Of a stretch of DNA of 64,000 bases, positions 25,520-33,953 are shown piece after piece. A program made the translations under genes and the position numbers. The stretch is from Thermoanaerobacteraceae bacterium (lineage in GTDB: Bacteria; Bacillota; JADQBR01). The notes below the pieces were generated by a model, which was not told where the DNA came from, ran no database searches, and saw only the letters and a program-made list of their open reading frames with translations. Position 1 is the stretch's first letter, and every line of letters starts with the position of its first letter. Location of the stretch: NCBI GenBank assembly GCA_017656305.1, contig JACDOG010000005.1:62001-126000 (forward strand). The letters run 5' to 3'.

Positions 25520-26173
25520 TCAACGCCCTATTTTCTGAAACAGCCAGTAGGAATAAGCAAGGGAAAAGAAAGCGGCACCAAGTATCAGCGGCATAAATAC
25601 CAGCCATATCCAGCTCTGGGGCAACAGCAGCGCACTGAGCAGCGCCAACAGGCCGGAGATGGTCCACACATACCCTGACAGGCGGTGCGTCCGCTGCCAT
25701 ACCTCCTCGTTAGCCAGCGTCCAGGGCGTTTTAATGCCGACAAAGTAGTTAAACCGCAGGCGTCCCATAAAATTGCCGATAATGACAAGCAACAGGGCAA
25801 CGGCTCCGGGGATCACGCGACCAACAGGCACTTGATAACCCAAAGCCGTCAGGATAATGACCACATACAGTACCTCCAAAAAGACATGAATCAGGTAACG
25901 CAATACCCTGTAAACTTCGGAAAATTTGGCATAATTTTCCCGTTTGGGATCCAGCTGCGGCAGGTAAATGAACAGGAAGTAAAGAGCCAGATTTAATAAA
26001 GGTATGGCAAATGCTCCCTTGAAACGACTGCCGTAACTGTCCACCTGACCTTTGACATTCCAGTGCATAGGTACCTGTTCCGGCAGTTGAGGGTACACCC
26101 AAATTGCTACCAGCAACGTCAGCGCCACCAAAACCGCCAACGGCCATTCCCACTTGATTTCTCTACTCATCAT
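25520..26173 (-). CDS. sdpI: SdpI family membrane protein (DUF1648 + SdpI)
   Basis: 217 residues with about six helices. The DUF1648 part holds LVAIWVYPQLPEQVPMHWNVKGQVDSYGSRFKGAFAIPLLNLALYFL, and the SdpI part holds FNYFVGIKTPWTLANEEVWQRTHRLSGYVWTISGLLAL. SdpI gives immunity to the SdpC killing factor in Bacillus and in that system also sequesters SdpR. It overlaps the sdpR-like gene by eleven bases. No sdpC is visible. Confidence 0.88.
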   Translation of the reverse strand: MMSREIKWEWPLAVLVALTLLVAIWVYPQLPEQVPMHWNVKGQVDSYGSRFKGAFAIPLLNLALYFLFIYLPQLDPKRENYAKFSEVYRVLRYLIHVFLEVLYVVIILTALGYQVPVGRVIPGAVALLLVIIGNFMGRLRFNYFVGIKTPWTLANEEVWQRTHRLSGYVWTISGLLALLSALLLPQSWIWLVFMPLILGAAFFSLAYSYWLFQKIGR

Positions 26174-26453
26174 TCTTTCCTCCCTTGCGGTAATCTTTTA
26201 AATCCAGCACCCAGTTCAACAAATCCTGTACCACAGTGGTGTTAAGCGAGTAGTATACGTGCTGCCCTTTTCTCTCCGCCAAAACCAGTTTGGCCTGTTT
26301 TAAAATGTTTAAATGATGTGAAATGCTGGGTTTGGAAATAGAAAACCGTTCTGCAATTTCTCCAGCAGTCATATCTCTTTCCTTTAACATACTTATAATG
26401 CGGCGCCTGTTTCTATCGGCCAATGCCTTAAAAGTATTGTTCAGCCCGCTCAT
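26163..26453 (-). CDS. sdpR: ArsR/SdpR family transcriptional repressor
   Basis: 96 residues, a winged helix: FKALADRNRRRIISMLKERDMTAGEIAERFSISKPSISHHLNILKQAKLVLAERKGQHVYYSLN. No metal-site cysteines are present, which fits SdpR rather than a metal sensor. The gene is first in the sdpRI pair and likely represses itself through the palindrome at 26484-26503, 31 bases upstream. Confidence 0.9.
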   Translation of the reverse strand: MSGLNNTFKALADRNRRRIISMLKERDMTAGEIAERFSISKPSISHHLNILKQAKLVLAERKGQHVYYSLNTTVVQDLLNWVLDLKDYRKGGKNDE

Positions 26454-26483
26454 AACATCCCCCCAAAGTAAATCTTGTTAGAT

Positions 26484-26503
26484 AATTAGATAATTATCTA
26501 ATT
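26484..26503. promoter_or_regulatory. SdpR-type operator
   Basis: A perfect 20-bp palindrome centred between 26493 and 26494, with the core TAGATAATTATCTA and a further half-site TTAGATAA at 26479-26486. It lies immediately upstream of the ArsR/SdpR-like gene. Confidence 0.75.
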
Positions 26504-26619
26504 GTTTAATTGCATTATATATCTCCAATCATTCTGTGTCAATAAAAATAGTACAGAGGATTTTTGAAAATAAGAAAGAATAGAAGTATAAAAAGTAAAC
26601 AATAAAGGAAGCGAAAAAA

Positions 26620-27147
26620 ATGAGCGAGCAAAATAACAGCAAAAACGCCTTCTCTTTGCTGCCGGAAAACAGGCAACTGGAGCAAGCGGTAGGTGAACTG
26701 CTCCGCAAACACAGTTTGACAATAGCCACTGCCGAGTCCTGTACCGGCGGGCTGTTAAGTCATAAGCTGACCTTGGTCCCGGGTAGTTCCGGCTATTTCC
26801 CACTAGGCCTGGTCACTTACGATAACCGCTGGAAGGTAAATTTGCTGAACATTCCCGAAGAAACCATCACCACAAACGGGGCTGTCAGCCCGGAAGTGGC
26901 AGAAGCCATGGCCCGAGGAGTAAGGCAGAGGGCAGGTACGGATTTAGGCATTGGTATTACGGGTATTGCGGGACCGGGAGGGGGGACCGCGGAAAAACCT
27001 GTGGGTCTGGTGTATATAGGGCTGGCAGATGACAAACGGGTGACCGTGAAACGGTACCATTTTACCGGCGACCGGGCAGCTAACAAGGAAAACTCCGCCC
27101 GGGCGGCCCTGCAGTTGTTATATGATTACCTGGTTAATCTGAAATAA
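26620..27147 (+). CDS. pncC: Nicotinamide-nucleotide amidohydrolase (CinA C-terminal domain protein)
   Basis: 175 residues, the stand-alone CinA-C domain: TIATAESCTGGLLSHKLTLVPGSSGYFPLGLVTYDNRWKVNLLNIPEETI, VSPEVAEAMARGVRQRAGTDLGIGITGIAGPGGGTAEKPVGLVYIGLAD. The Ser of AESCTGG is the nucleophile in the family. PncC deamidates NMN to NaMN for NAD recycling. The gene diverges from sdpR and stands alone. Confidence 0.93.
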   Translation: MSEQNNSKNAFSLLPENRQLEQAVGELLRKHSLTIATAESCTGGLLSHKLTLVPGSSGYFPLGLVTYDNRWKVNLLNIPEETITTNGAVSPEVAEAMARGVRQRAGTDLGIGITGIAGPGGGTAEKPVGLVYIGLADDKRVTVKRYHFTGDRAANKENSARAALQLLYDYLVNLK

Positions 27148-27171
27148 AAAAAGCGGGGTACTCCCGCCTTT
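27145..27171 (-). terminator. Terminator between pncC and the lipoprotein gene
   Basis: GCGGG (27153-27157) and CCCGC (27163-27167); the minus strand continues into TTTTTTT, so it mainly serves the lipoprotein gene. Confidence 0.8.
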
Positions 27172-27181
27172 ACCCAGGTTC

Positions 27182-27583
27182 CTAACTATCGCCCAAATAG
27201 GTTTGGTTGAGCCTGCGGTACCTGGCATCGTAAAAAGCCTTACCCACTTTTTTGCCATCCTCGTAAGCAGCGTAAACCGTTACGGAAATACCCTGGTTTT
27301 CCGCATCCAGAATCTTCATAAATTTATCCCGAACCCGCCCTGCAGTAGCGGCAATTTGTTCCTTGTTCAGGTACTTGTAAATAATTATGGTCACGATGTA
27401 CTCCTTTTTTTCCTGGTTGTACATCACTCCAGCCTTTTTCACATCCTTAAACTCCTCACTAATGCCTGCAGCCAGCTTCTTCGCCTGTTCCAACTGGCCG
27501 TTGCCACCGCCGCAGCCGCCCACCAGCAGCATCACCAGCACAATCAGAAGGCAAACGCAACTTCGCCTTATTTTCATAACCAC
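27182..27583 (-). CDS. Hypothetical lipoprotein
   Basis: 133 residues. A signal peptide with the lipobox LVGGC (Cys near residue 24) is followed by a Gly/Asn linker and a small alpha-beta domain (LAAGISEEFKDVKKAGVMYNQEKKEYIVTIIIYKYLNKEQIAATAGRVRDKFMKIL). No family recognised. An in-frame ATG at residue 3 may be the true start. It is a single-gene unit with a terminator at 27145-27171. Confidence 0.7.
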   Translation of the reverse strand: MVMKIRRSCVCLLIVLVMLLVGGCGGGNGQLEQAKKLAAGISEEFKDVKKAGVMYNQEKKEYIVTIIIYKYLNKEQIAATAGRVRDKFMKILDAENQGISVTVYAAYEDGKKVGKAFYDARYRRLNQTYLGDS

Positions 27584-27734
27584 CCCGCCTTTTTCATAAA
27601 AATTAGGATGCAGTTGTGAAAATATACACTTAAAGTTATATGCCGTATTTATATTATATTTTTTGCCTGCGAAACTATTCCTTTAAAGAATCTCGTCTAC
27701 TTTTGCCGAATCAGCACTTTTCCCTGAGGGTGGT

Positions 27735-28217
27735 TTAGAAAAAGATAGCAGCCAGCCACCCGGCAATAAAAGGTGTCAAGAATACCAAGCTTAGGCGCAC
27801 AAACATAAACCGCGGCCCCATGATAGCAAGCTCAAAAGGAAGCTGGCCAATCCCCAGCATGGCCCAGCCGGTTACAAAAGCTACTGCCGTGCCTAGGCCA
27901 GCACCGGCCTGAAAGATTGAAGCTATAATGGGAAAGGACACGTAAGGTCCACCGGGTATTAACGCACCGCCCGCGCCGCCAATTAGAATACCTTTGAACC
28001 CGGCACCTTCACCCAGCCAGTTTTGAATCAACTGCGCCGGCACTGCCACCTGCAGCATACCCGATACTACAAAGGCAAACAACAGCAGAGGCAGTAAGTT
28101 CACCAGCATCTTCCGGCCGGTATCTACGGCTTTCAAATGTGACCCGTCCCGCCGTCTATATGCAATAATAAATAGGATTAAAGCCATCACAATTAAGATA
28201 CCCAGCGCTACTGTCAT
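27735..28217 (-). CDS. Half-size permease (ArsP/DUF318-like), second of a pair
   Basis: 160 residues, about five helices, with GFKGILIGGAGGALIPGGPYVSFPIIASIFQAGAGLGTAVAFVTGWAMLGIGQLPFELAIMG. The GGALIPGGPY motif recurs in the gene just upstream, so the two half-proteins probably form one transporter. The DUF318 superfamily includes the organoarsenical exporter ArsP and uncharacterised permeases; the substrate is unknown. It overlaps its partner by four bases. Confidence 0.75.
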   Translation of the reverse strand: MTVALGILIVMALILFIIAYRRRDGSHLKAVDTGRKMLVNLLPLLLFAFVVSGMLQVAVPAQLIQNWLGEGAGFKGILIGGAGGALIPGGPYVSFPIIASIFQAGAGLGTAVAFVTGWAMLGIGQLPFELAIMGPRFMFVRLSLVFLTPFIAGWLAAIFF

Positions 28218-28765
28218 GCTTCCTCACCTTTCTTGCTTATTTCTGATATCTGGTGCCTGATTCGCTGCGACATTTTTTCTCCATATACCGCATTAGCCAC
28301 CAAGCCCACCAGAATGGGAAAAGCAAAAGTTATCACGTAGCGAACCAGCGTAATGTGCGACCCAATTAACGCAATCTCCATGGGCAAGCGGCTTAACGTC
28401 CACAGGTTTTTCGCCGTCACAAAGGCCAGAACCGTACCTATCTCCGCACCGCCCATCAAAAAGGAAGCAGCTATAGGATAAAACACATACGGGCCGCCAG
28501 GTATCAGTGCTCCCGCAACCGCCCCCAGCAGCAACCCCTTAAAACCAGACTCTTTTCCCAGCCATTTTTTAATCATTTCCTGAGAAACCAGGGTTTGAAT
28601 CAGCCCCGCCACAAGAAAAGCCACCAGTAACAGAGGAAATACCTGCAGCAGCATCTGCCCACCGTTGGCAAATCCCCTGCTGACCAATTTTAAACCGCCC
28701 TGAACATATGCCAGAATAGTCAAAATAACTGCTACAACCGCCATGCCAATTGTAGTATTGCGCAT
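28214..28765 (-). CDS. Half-size permease (ArsP/DUF318-like), first of a pair
   Basis: 183 residues with the same module as its neighbour: GFKGLLLGAVAGALIPGGPYVFYPIAASFLMGGAEIGTVLAFVTAKNLWTLSRLPMEIALIGSHITLVRYVITF, with a longer N-terminal helix and a basic C-terminal tail. The duplication suggests an ancient split of one permease. It lies downstream of a persulfide/CoA-disulfide reductase gene, with a hairpin (28866-28903) between, so co-regulation is only possible. Confidence 0.75.
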   Translation of the reverse strand: MRNTTIGMAVVAVILTILAYVQGGLKLVSRGFANGGQMLLQVFPLLLVAFLVAGLIQTLVSQEMIKKWLGKESGFKGLLLGAVAGALIPGGPYVFYPIAASFLMGGAEIGTVLAFVTAKNLWTLSRLPMEIALIGSHITLVRYVITFAFPILVGLVANAVYGEKMSQRIRHQISEISKKGEEA

Positions 28766-28865
28766 AAAATTCCCCCTTTTACGATTAGTCTTTCGCCATT
28801 TGCCTGATATTACCTTTAAAGCATGGAAAAAAAAACTAACCGGTTCAAATCAGCAGGCAAAACAG

Positions 28866-28903
28866 AAATAATAAGACCGATGTTTACTTGCTTAACACCG
28901 GTC
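28866..28903 (-). terminator. Terminator after the reductase gene at 28941-30602
   Basis: On the minus strand GACCGGTGTT pairs with AACATCGGTC around a 9-nt loop, then TTATTATTT. Confidence 0.6.
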
Positions 28904-28940
28904 AAAAGCGCTTGCGAAATACACCGTATTCTTTCTTTAG

Positions 28941-30602
28941 CTATTCTTTCGGTAACCTGCGGGAAAAATGCAGGTAGCCGCCGCTCAAGTTAATGGGCTT
29001 GAAGCCGTGATGGTCCAACAGCTTGCATGCCTGGTAGGAGCGGTACCCGATGGCACAGTAAGTGTAGACCGTTTTTCCCTTATCCAGTTCATCCAGGCGG
29101 TCACGCAGTTGGTCTAAGGGTATGTTTACCGCTCCCGGAATATGACCACCATCATATTCCTCCGGACTGCGTACGTCTACAAGCTGTACATCTTCACCGC
29201 TGTTGACCACTTTCAGCAGCTCTTCCGGAGTTATGGCTTCATATTCACCCCGGTAGATATTGGCAGCCACAAAGCCGGCAATAATGGCAGGGTCTTTTGC
29301 TGAACCGAAAGGCGGAGCGTACGCCAGGTCCAAATGCTCCAAATCCTCAACGGTTAACTGAGAGTAAATAGCCGTGGCAAAGACATCAATTCTTTTATCC
29401 ACTCCCCTGGGCCCGACAATCTGCGCTCCAATCAGCCGCGCGGTGCGCTTGTCCACCAGCACCTTGATAGTCATGGTTTCCGCCCCGGGGTAATACCCGG
29501 CATGGTCCTGAGAATGGGTGTAGGAAACAAAATAATCAAATCCGGCATCTTTGGCATCCCGCTCGTTTAACCCGGTAACGGCAACCGTCAAGTCACATAC
29601 CTTTACTATAGCAGTACCAAGAACCCCACGAAACTCCATGTAACCGCCGGCCGCATTGGCACCAGCAACCCTGGCCTCCTTGTTTGCCGGGCCGGCGAGA
29701 GGAATGCGAACTTTTCTTCCCGATACCAGGTGCCGCTTTTCCACAATGTCCCCGGCGGCATAGATATGGGGAACGGACGTCTGCATGCGGCTATTGACCA
29801 CGATACCGCCACTATCACCAATCAACACCCCGGCTTTTTCCGCCAGCTCCAAACGCGGCCTGACGCCGATAGAGAGAATTGCCAAATCGGCGTCAATCCT
29901 TTTACCGCTTTCCAGCTCCACCTGCTCCAGCTGTCCGGAGCCGTTGAAAGCTTTAACCCCGTCTTCCAGGATGACATCTACGCCTTTTTCCACCAGGTGT
30001 TTTTCAATCAGCAAAGCCATATCCCAGTCCAACGGCGGCAGTACTTGGTTGGCCTTTTCCACAAGGGTAACCTCAATACCGCGCTGCAGCAAGTTTTCTA
30101 CCATCTCCAGGCCAATAAAGCCTCCGCCAATAACTACGGCACGCCGGGGCCGTTCCCTGTCTATGTATCCTTTCACGGCATCAGCATCAGGCACGGTCCA
30201 CAGCGTAAAGATATTGTCCAGTTCAACACCCGGCAACGGAGGTCTAACCGGTTCCCCACCGGTGGCAATGACCAGTTCATCATAAGGTTGTTGAAACCGG
30301 GTGCCGCCGGTTAAGTCTTCAACCGTAACCTCCTTTTTCACCGGGTCAATATCCGTAACCCGGTGCTTGATTTTTACATCAATGTTGAAGCGCCGTTTAA
30401 AACGCTCCGGCGTTATCAAAAACAAATCTTCCCGTTGGGGAATTACTTCACCTACGTAATAAGGAAGGCCGCAATTGGCAAAAGAGACGTACTCGCCCTG
30501 TTCATAGATAATTATCTCCGACGCTTCGTTGGTCCGTCGGGCCTTAGTCGCCGCTCCGGCACCGGCAGCAACCCCGCCAATGATGACAATACGCTTTTTC
30601 AT
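28941..30602 (-). CDS. CoA-disulfide/persulfide reductase with C-terminal rhodanese domain
   Basis: 553 residues. The FAD-binding GGVAAGAGAATKARR (residues 8-22) is followed by the redox Cys in YVSFANCGLPYYVGE (Cys near 44), NAD-binding VVIGGGFIGLEMVENL, YAAGDIVEKRHLVSG and a dimerisation domain. A rhodanese domain begins near residue 455 (VQLVDVRSPEEYDGGHIPGAVNIPLDQL) with active Cys in YTYCAIGYRS. NADH-dependent persulfide reductases of this layout reduce CoA persulfide, CoA disulfide or polysulfide. A paralogue lies at 38671-40380. Confidence 0.9.
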   Translation of the reverse strand: MKKRIVIIGGVAAGAGAATKARRTNEASEIIIYEQGEYVSFANCGLPYYVGEVIPQREDLFLITPERFKRRFNIDVKIKHRVTDIDPVKKEVTVEDLTGGTRFQQPYDELVIATGGEPVRPPLPGVELDNIFTLWTVPDADAVKGYIDRERPRRAVVIGGGFIGLEMVENLLQRGIEVTLVEKANQVLPPLDWDMALLIEKHLVEKGVDVILEDGVKAFNGSGQLEQVELESGKRIDADLAILSIGVRPRLELAEKAGVLIGDSGGIVVNSRMQTSVPHIYAAGDIVEKRHLVSGRKVRIPLAGPANKEARVAGANAAGGYMEFRGVLGTAIVKVCDLTVAVTGLNERDAKDAGFDYFVSYTHSQDHAGYYPGAETMTIKVLVDKRTARLIGAQIVGPRGVDKRIDVFATAIYSQLTVEDLEHLDLAYAPPFGSAKDPAIIAGFVAANIYRGEYEAITPEELLKVVNSGEDVQLVDVRSPEEYDGGHIPGAVNIPLDQLRDRLDELDKGKTVYTYCAIGYRSYQACKLLDHHGFKPINLSGGYLHFSRRLPKE

Positions 30603-30633
30603 GACATCTGATTCCTCCCAGAACTTGTAATGC

Positions 30634-31551
30634 TTACTTCTCTATATTACCCGCTATATATTCTTTACAAAATTTCATAAAATGTTCACAAGCCAGCGAG
30701 GGAACCTGTTCTTTGAATAGCAAAAAACGAAAGGTTCTTTTTAAAGAACATCCTTCCAATGCTGCCGCTTTGAGACTACCCGCAGCCAATTCTTCCTGCA
30801 CAGTTAATTTAGACAGTACGGTAACTCCTAAATTTTCTTTCACCAGGGCTTTTATAGCCTGCGTACTACCCATTTCCATGAAAACATTTAGCTCGCCAAG
30901 TTTTTTGCCCATACCGGTAACGGCATTTTCAATTACTTTGCGGGTACCGGAACCCGGTTCGCGCAGAATCAATTTTTCCTTTGTAAATTCATCCCAGGAA
31001 ACAATATCTCGTCCCGCCCACCTGTGTCCTGGCGCAAATAATACTAGCATCTCGTCAGTCATAAATTCCTGTTCTATCAAACGCTTGTTGGTAATAGGCC
31101 CTTCTACCAAAGCTAAGTCTATCTCATGCTGGCTAAGCATGTTTTCTATGGTTTGGGTATTCTCCACCTCCAGCAAAAAATCCACTTCAGGAAATTTTTG
31201 CTTGAATGCACCCATAATGGCCGGCAGTAAATACTCCCCTATTGTGAGAGTAGCCCCTAATCGCAGCGATCCTCTTACTTCGTTCTGCAGCCGGTTTATT
31301 TCTCGCGTAGCCTCATCTGCGAGCACGGAAATACGCTGGGCATAATCCAATAACACTTTGCCTGCCGGGGTTAGCGTTATTTCCTTTTCATATCTTTTAA
31401 ACAACTTCACTCCCAAAGTATCTTCCAGTTGCTGAATTTGAATGCTTACCGCCGGCTGGCTAATATGTAAATAATCCGCAGCACGGGAAAAGTTTTTTCT
31501 TTCTGCAACAACCATAAAAGTTTTTATACGGGAATCAAGCATATTAATCAC
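30634..31551 (-). CDS. LysR family regulator
   Basis: 305 residues. The HTH is RIKTFMVVAERKNFSRAADYLHISQPAVSIQIQQLEDTLGVKLFKRYEKEITLTPAG, followed by a periplasmic-binding-like effector domain that starts GSLRLGATLTIGEYLLPAIMGAFKQKFPEVDF. The GATLTIGEYLLP stretch is typical of CysB/CbbR-like members, some of which are tied to sulfur or selenium metabolism. The gene lies just upstream of the reductase on the same strand and is divergent to the ASKHA gene. The inverted repeat at 31626-31652 may be its site. Confidence 0.9.
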   Translation of the reverse strand: MINMLDSRIKTFMVVAERKNFSRAADYLHISQPAVSIQIQQLEDTLGVKLFKRYEKEITLTPAGKVLLDYAQRISVLADEATREINRLQNEVRGSLRLGATLTIGEYLLPAIMGAFKQKFPEVDFLLEVENTQTIENMLSQHEIDLALVEGPITNKRLIEQEFMTDEMLVLFAPGHRWAGRDIVSWDEFTKEKLILREPGSGTRKVIENAVTGMGKKLGELNVFMEMGSTQAIKALVKENLGVTVLSKLTVQEELAAGSLKAAALEGCSLKRTFRFLLFKEQVPSLACEHFMKFCKEYIAGNIEK

Positions 31552-31625
31552 CCTATAATACTTAGATATTCAGCTAATTTCGTTCTTTTTCGATAGTTTT
31601 TGGTGAAACTAAATCTTACTATACG

Positions 31626-31652
31626 CCAAATTTGACAAATTTTCAAATTTGG
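31626..31652. promoter_or_regulatory. Inverted repeat before lysR
   Basis: CCAAATTTG (31626-31634) and CAAATTTGG (31644-31652) with a 9-base spacer, about 75 bases upstream of the LysR start in the divergent gap. This is a reasonable autoregulatory site; protein unassigned. Confidence 0.5.
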
Positions 31653-31768
31653 GAAATGTGTGACACTTTCTTAAAAGTTTCAGATATTCCCAAACAGCTC
31701 AAGAGAAATTTAAACAGGTAAATATATATATACACAATCATTAACGAACAGTGGTACAATGTTATTAC

Positions 31769-32044
31769 ATGGTTTTATCTTGTCAAATTATGAGCTTGCC
31801 CATTCCCCTGGTTTTGTTCGGTTTTGTAATTACCTGTCTTATTAGCACCTTTTTTAGCATTCCGGAAATGGTATTGCGAAACATTTCAGCAACAGCATCG
31901 TCTCTTCTGACCTCGGCCATGGTAACCCCAGAACTTAACGTAAACCTGTCCAGTCTACAAAATCGAGTATTACACTCGCCAGCAGCTATGCTCTTTATTT
32001 CGGCAATTATTTCCATGGTATCTTACTATACTTTATGGTTCTAA
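31769..32044 (+). CDS. Uncertain small membrane protein
   Basis: A 91-residue plus-strand frame with two hydrophobic stretches (IPLVLFGFVITCLISTFFSI and AAMLFISAIISMVSYYTLW) just upstream of the ASKHA gene. An ATG at 31769 or 31790 could start it, but neither has a ribosome site. The opposite strand is also open over 31783-32016. Codon positions give no clear preference, so either frame or neither may be real. Confidence 0.3.
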   Translation: MVLSCQIMSLPIPLVLFGFVITCLISTFFSIPEMVLRNISATASSLLTSAMVTPELNVNLSSLQNRVLHSPAAMLFISAIISMVSYYTLWF

Positions 32045-32114
32045 GTCACCAGTGGATGCAAATGGGTAAGGAAAAATTCGGGGCAATGCCGGTTGTCCCT
32101 GAGGAGGTGAAATA

Positions 32115-33692
32115 ATGAAGGCCTTAAGCAACTACAAGAATAAACCCTTAAGCGAAGTGTATCATTTACAACTTTCTAAGCCTAACCAAGGAGATAACAG
32201 GGCAGATGTGGAACGGGTCGTTGCTGCACTGCAGGAAAAGATACAGGTTCCGGTCACCATGCCGCTGGAATTAATGTATGAATTGCCGTCAGCCCTCCGC
32301 CGTAACAATTGGCAGCTGTTCGTCACAATAAATTACAACTGGTTTCCTGCAAACAGGCCAGAACATCACCTTCAAGCTCAGGTGGTCTCATTTTCTGCAC
32401 CTCAGTCCCAGCCCGTCCCCTACGGAGTAGCGGTGGACCTGGGGTCAACCACTGTCAGCGGCCAGCTGTGGGACTTAAATAGCCACCAGCTGGTAGCAGA
32501 AGCAGCATGTCTTAACGAGCAGGTTTCCATTGGTGAAGATATCCTATCCCGGATTTTTTATGCAGACACCCCTGAAAAACAAAAGCACCTGCAGCAACTA
32601 GCCGCTGCAAGCGTCAACCGGGTAATCACCGACTTGGTCCAGGCTTGTAAAATTAAGGCAACAGATATAACTGCAGCCGTAATCAGCGGCAATACCTCCA
32701 TGACCCATTTCTTATTGGGATTGCCCCCCCAGAACATTTGCCGCAGTCCATATACACCAGTCCTTAACAATCCCTGTTTTCAAACGGCGGAGAAACTGGG
32801 ATTGTCCATGCACCCGTCAGCAGCTGTGTACCTGCTCCCTAATGTCGGTAGCTACGTGGGCGGTGATGTGCTGGCCGGCATCCTGGCCAGCGGCATGCAC
32901 CGGAAACAGGAAATAAGTTTGCTGGTCGACATCGGTACCAACGGGGAGATGATTCTTGGAAACAAAGAGTGGCTGCTAGCAGCCGCCGGTGCTGCCGGAC
33001 CGGCACTGGAAGGAGGAGTGGTCACCTGCGGTATGCGGGCCAAGCCCGGCGCGGTATACTCTGTACAGATTGACCGGAACAGCCGCCAGGTATCATACCG
33101 GACCATTGATAATCTCCCCGCCAAAGGTATTTGTGGCTCAGGAATTATTGAAGCCGTATCCGAAGCATTAATGTCTGGAATTATCAACCGCCGTGGCCAA
33201 TTTAGGGAAGGACGCACTTCACTGGTTATCGTCCCGAAAGAAAAAAGCGCCACCAAAATGCCCATCCAACTAACTGCCAATGATATTGCCAAGCTGTTAA
33301 GAACTAAAGCAGCAGCCAATGCCATTTTAGCCACGCTGCTTGACCAGGCAGGTTACGATCTCACCGACTTAAATCATTTTTATGTTGCAGGTGCTTTTGG
33401 TAACTACCTGAATGTTGAAGCTGCTATTACCATCGGGCTGTATCCCGACGTACCCCGGCAACGGATTGAAATTTTGGGTAACAGTTCCTTAAAAGGTGCC
33501 GGATTGCTGTTAAACGATATCAGTAAAGCTCTGGAACTAGCTGAAATCCTGAAAAAAATTGCCTATGTGGAAATGAATGATAGTGCCGACTTTATGAAAC
33601 ATTTTACTGCCGGTTTATTTTTCCCGCATACGGACTTAAACCTTTTCCCCACAGTCAGGGCAAAGCTTCTCTCAACAACCCGGGACAAGTAA
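32115..33692 (+). CDS. ASKHA-domain protein related to corrinoid activator RACo, without ferredoxin domain
   Basis: 525 residues. RACo enzymes use ATP to drive reductive reactivation of corrinoid proteins. The ASKHA core is clear: phosphate-1 GVAVDLGSTTVSGQLWDL (about 105), phosphate-2 LLVDIGTNGEMIL (about 275), CGMRAKPGAV, GICGSGIIEAVSEAL, and YVAGAFGNYLNVEAAITIGLYPD (about 430). The first 95 residues have no cysteine, so the usual N-terminal [2Fe-2S] domain is missing and an external electron donor would be needed. No corrinoid protein gene is adjacent. Strong GAGGAGGTG ribosome site. Confidence 0.85.
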   Translation: MKALSNYKNKPLSEVYHLQLSKPNQGDNRADVERVVAALQEKIQVPVTMPLELMYELPSALRRNNWQLFVTINYNWFPANRPEHHLQAQVVSFSAPQSQPVPYGVAVDLGSTTVSGQLWDLNSHQLVAEAACLNEQVSIGEDILSRIFYADTPEKQKHLQQLAAASVNRVITDLVQACKIKATDITAAVISGNTSMTHFLLGLPPQNICRSPYTPVLNNPCFQTAEKLGLSMHPSAAVYLLPNVGSYVGGDVLAGILASGMHRKQEISLLVDIGTNGEMILGNKEWLLAAAGAAGPALEGGVVTCGMRAKPGAVYSVQIDRNSRQVSYRTIDNLPAKGICGSGIIEAVSEALMSGIINRRGQFREGRTSLVIVPKEKSATKMPIQLTANDIAKLLRTKAAANAILATLLDQAGYDLTDLNHFYVAGAFGNYLNVEAAITIGLYPDVPRQRIEILGNSSLKGAGLLLNDISKALELAEILKKIAYVEMNDSADFMKHFTAGLFFPHTDLNLFPTVRAKLLSTTRDK

Positions 33693-33747
33693 ACATTTAA
33701 TGAAAATTGTGCTATTTATTTTCCATTACAAACCCCTATACAAAAGA

Positions 33748-33768
33748 GCGCAGCCCTAAGGGCTGCGC
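33748..33768 (-). terminator. Hairpin after the dsrK2 unit
   Basis: GCGCAGCCC (33748-33756) and GGGCTGCGC (33760-33768) pair perfectly around three bases. The minus side continues TCTTTTG; the plus side lacks a T-run. Confidence 0.65.
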
Positions 33769-33785
33769 CCAAAATTATATTTGAA

Positions 33786-33928
33786 ACCGACCGGTGTCAA
33801 CACAATCCTAATGTACCCGAGGCAACCATACAGCCGAAAGTAGGGGGGGGGAGCAATATGGACCTCAGGCTGTCGTCGGGGGACGCTAAAACCAATAAAT
33901 TAGAGGCACTACATCAACACCGGTCGGT
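33786..33928 (-). ncRNA. 143-nt foldable element closed by a perfect 12-bp inverted repeat, unidentified
   Basis: ACCGACCGGTGT at 33786-33797 and ACACCGGTCGGT at 33917-33928 are exact reverse complements. Nested inside are GTACCCGA with TCGGGGGAC and ACAGCC with GGCTGT, plus a run of nine G. The layered pairing fits a structured RNA in the 3' part of the dsrK2 transcript, followed by the hairpin at 33748-33768. No target-site duplication flanks it, but a MITE cannot be excluded. A 26-codon plus-strand frame at 33858-33938 is probably fortuitous. Strand is unproven. Confidence 0.5.
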
Positions 33929-33953
33929 GGCTTGCTAACCACGAAAGAAACGA

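Noticed and set aside
31783-32016. 77-codon minus-strand frame before the ASKHA gene
   Set aside because: Overlaps a plus-strand frame with two hydrophobic helices, has no ribosome site and no family; neither is secure.
33858-33938. 26-codon plus-strand frame after a G9 run
   Set aside because: It runs through the right arm of the inverted repeat; the nested pairing explains the bases better.
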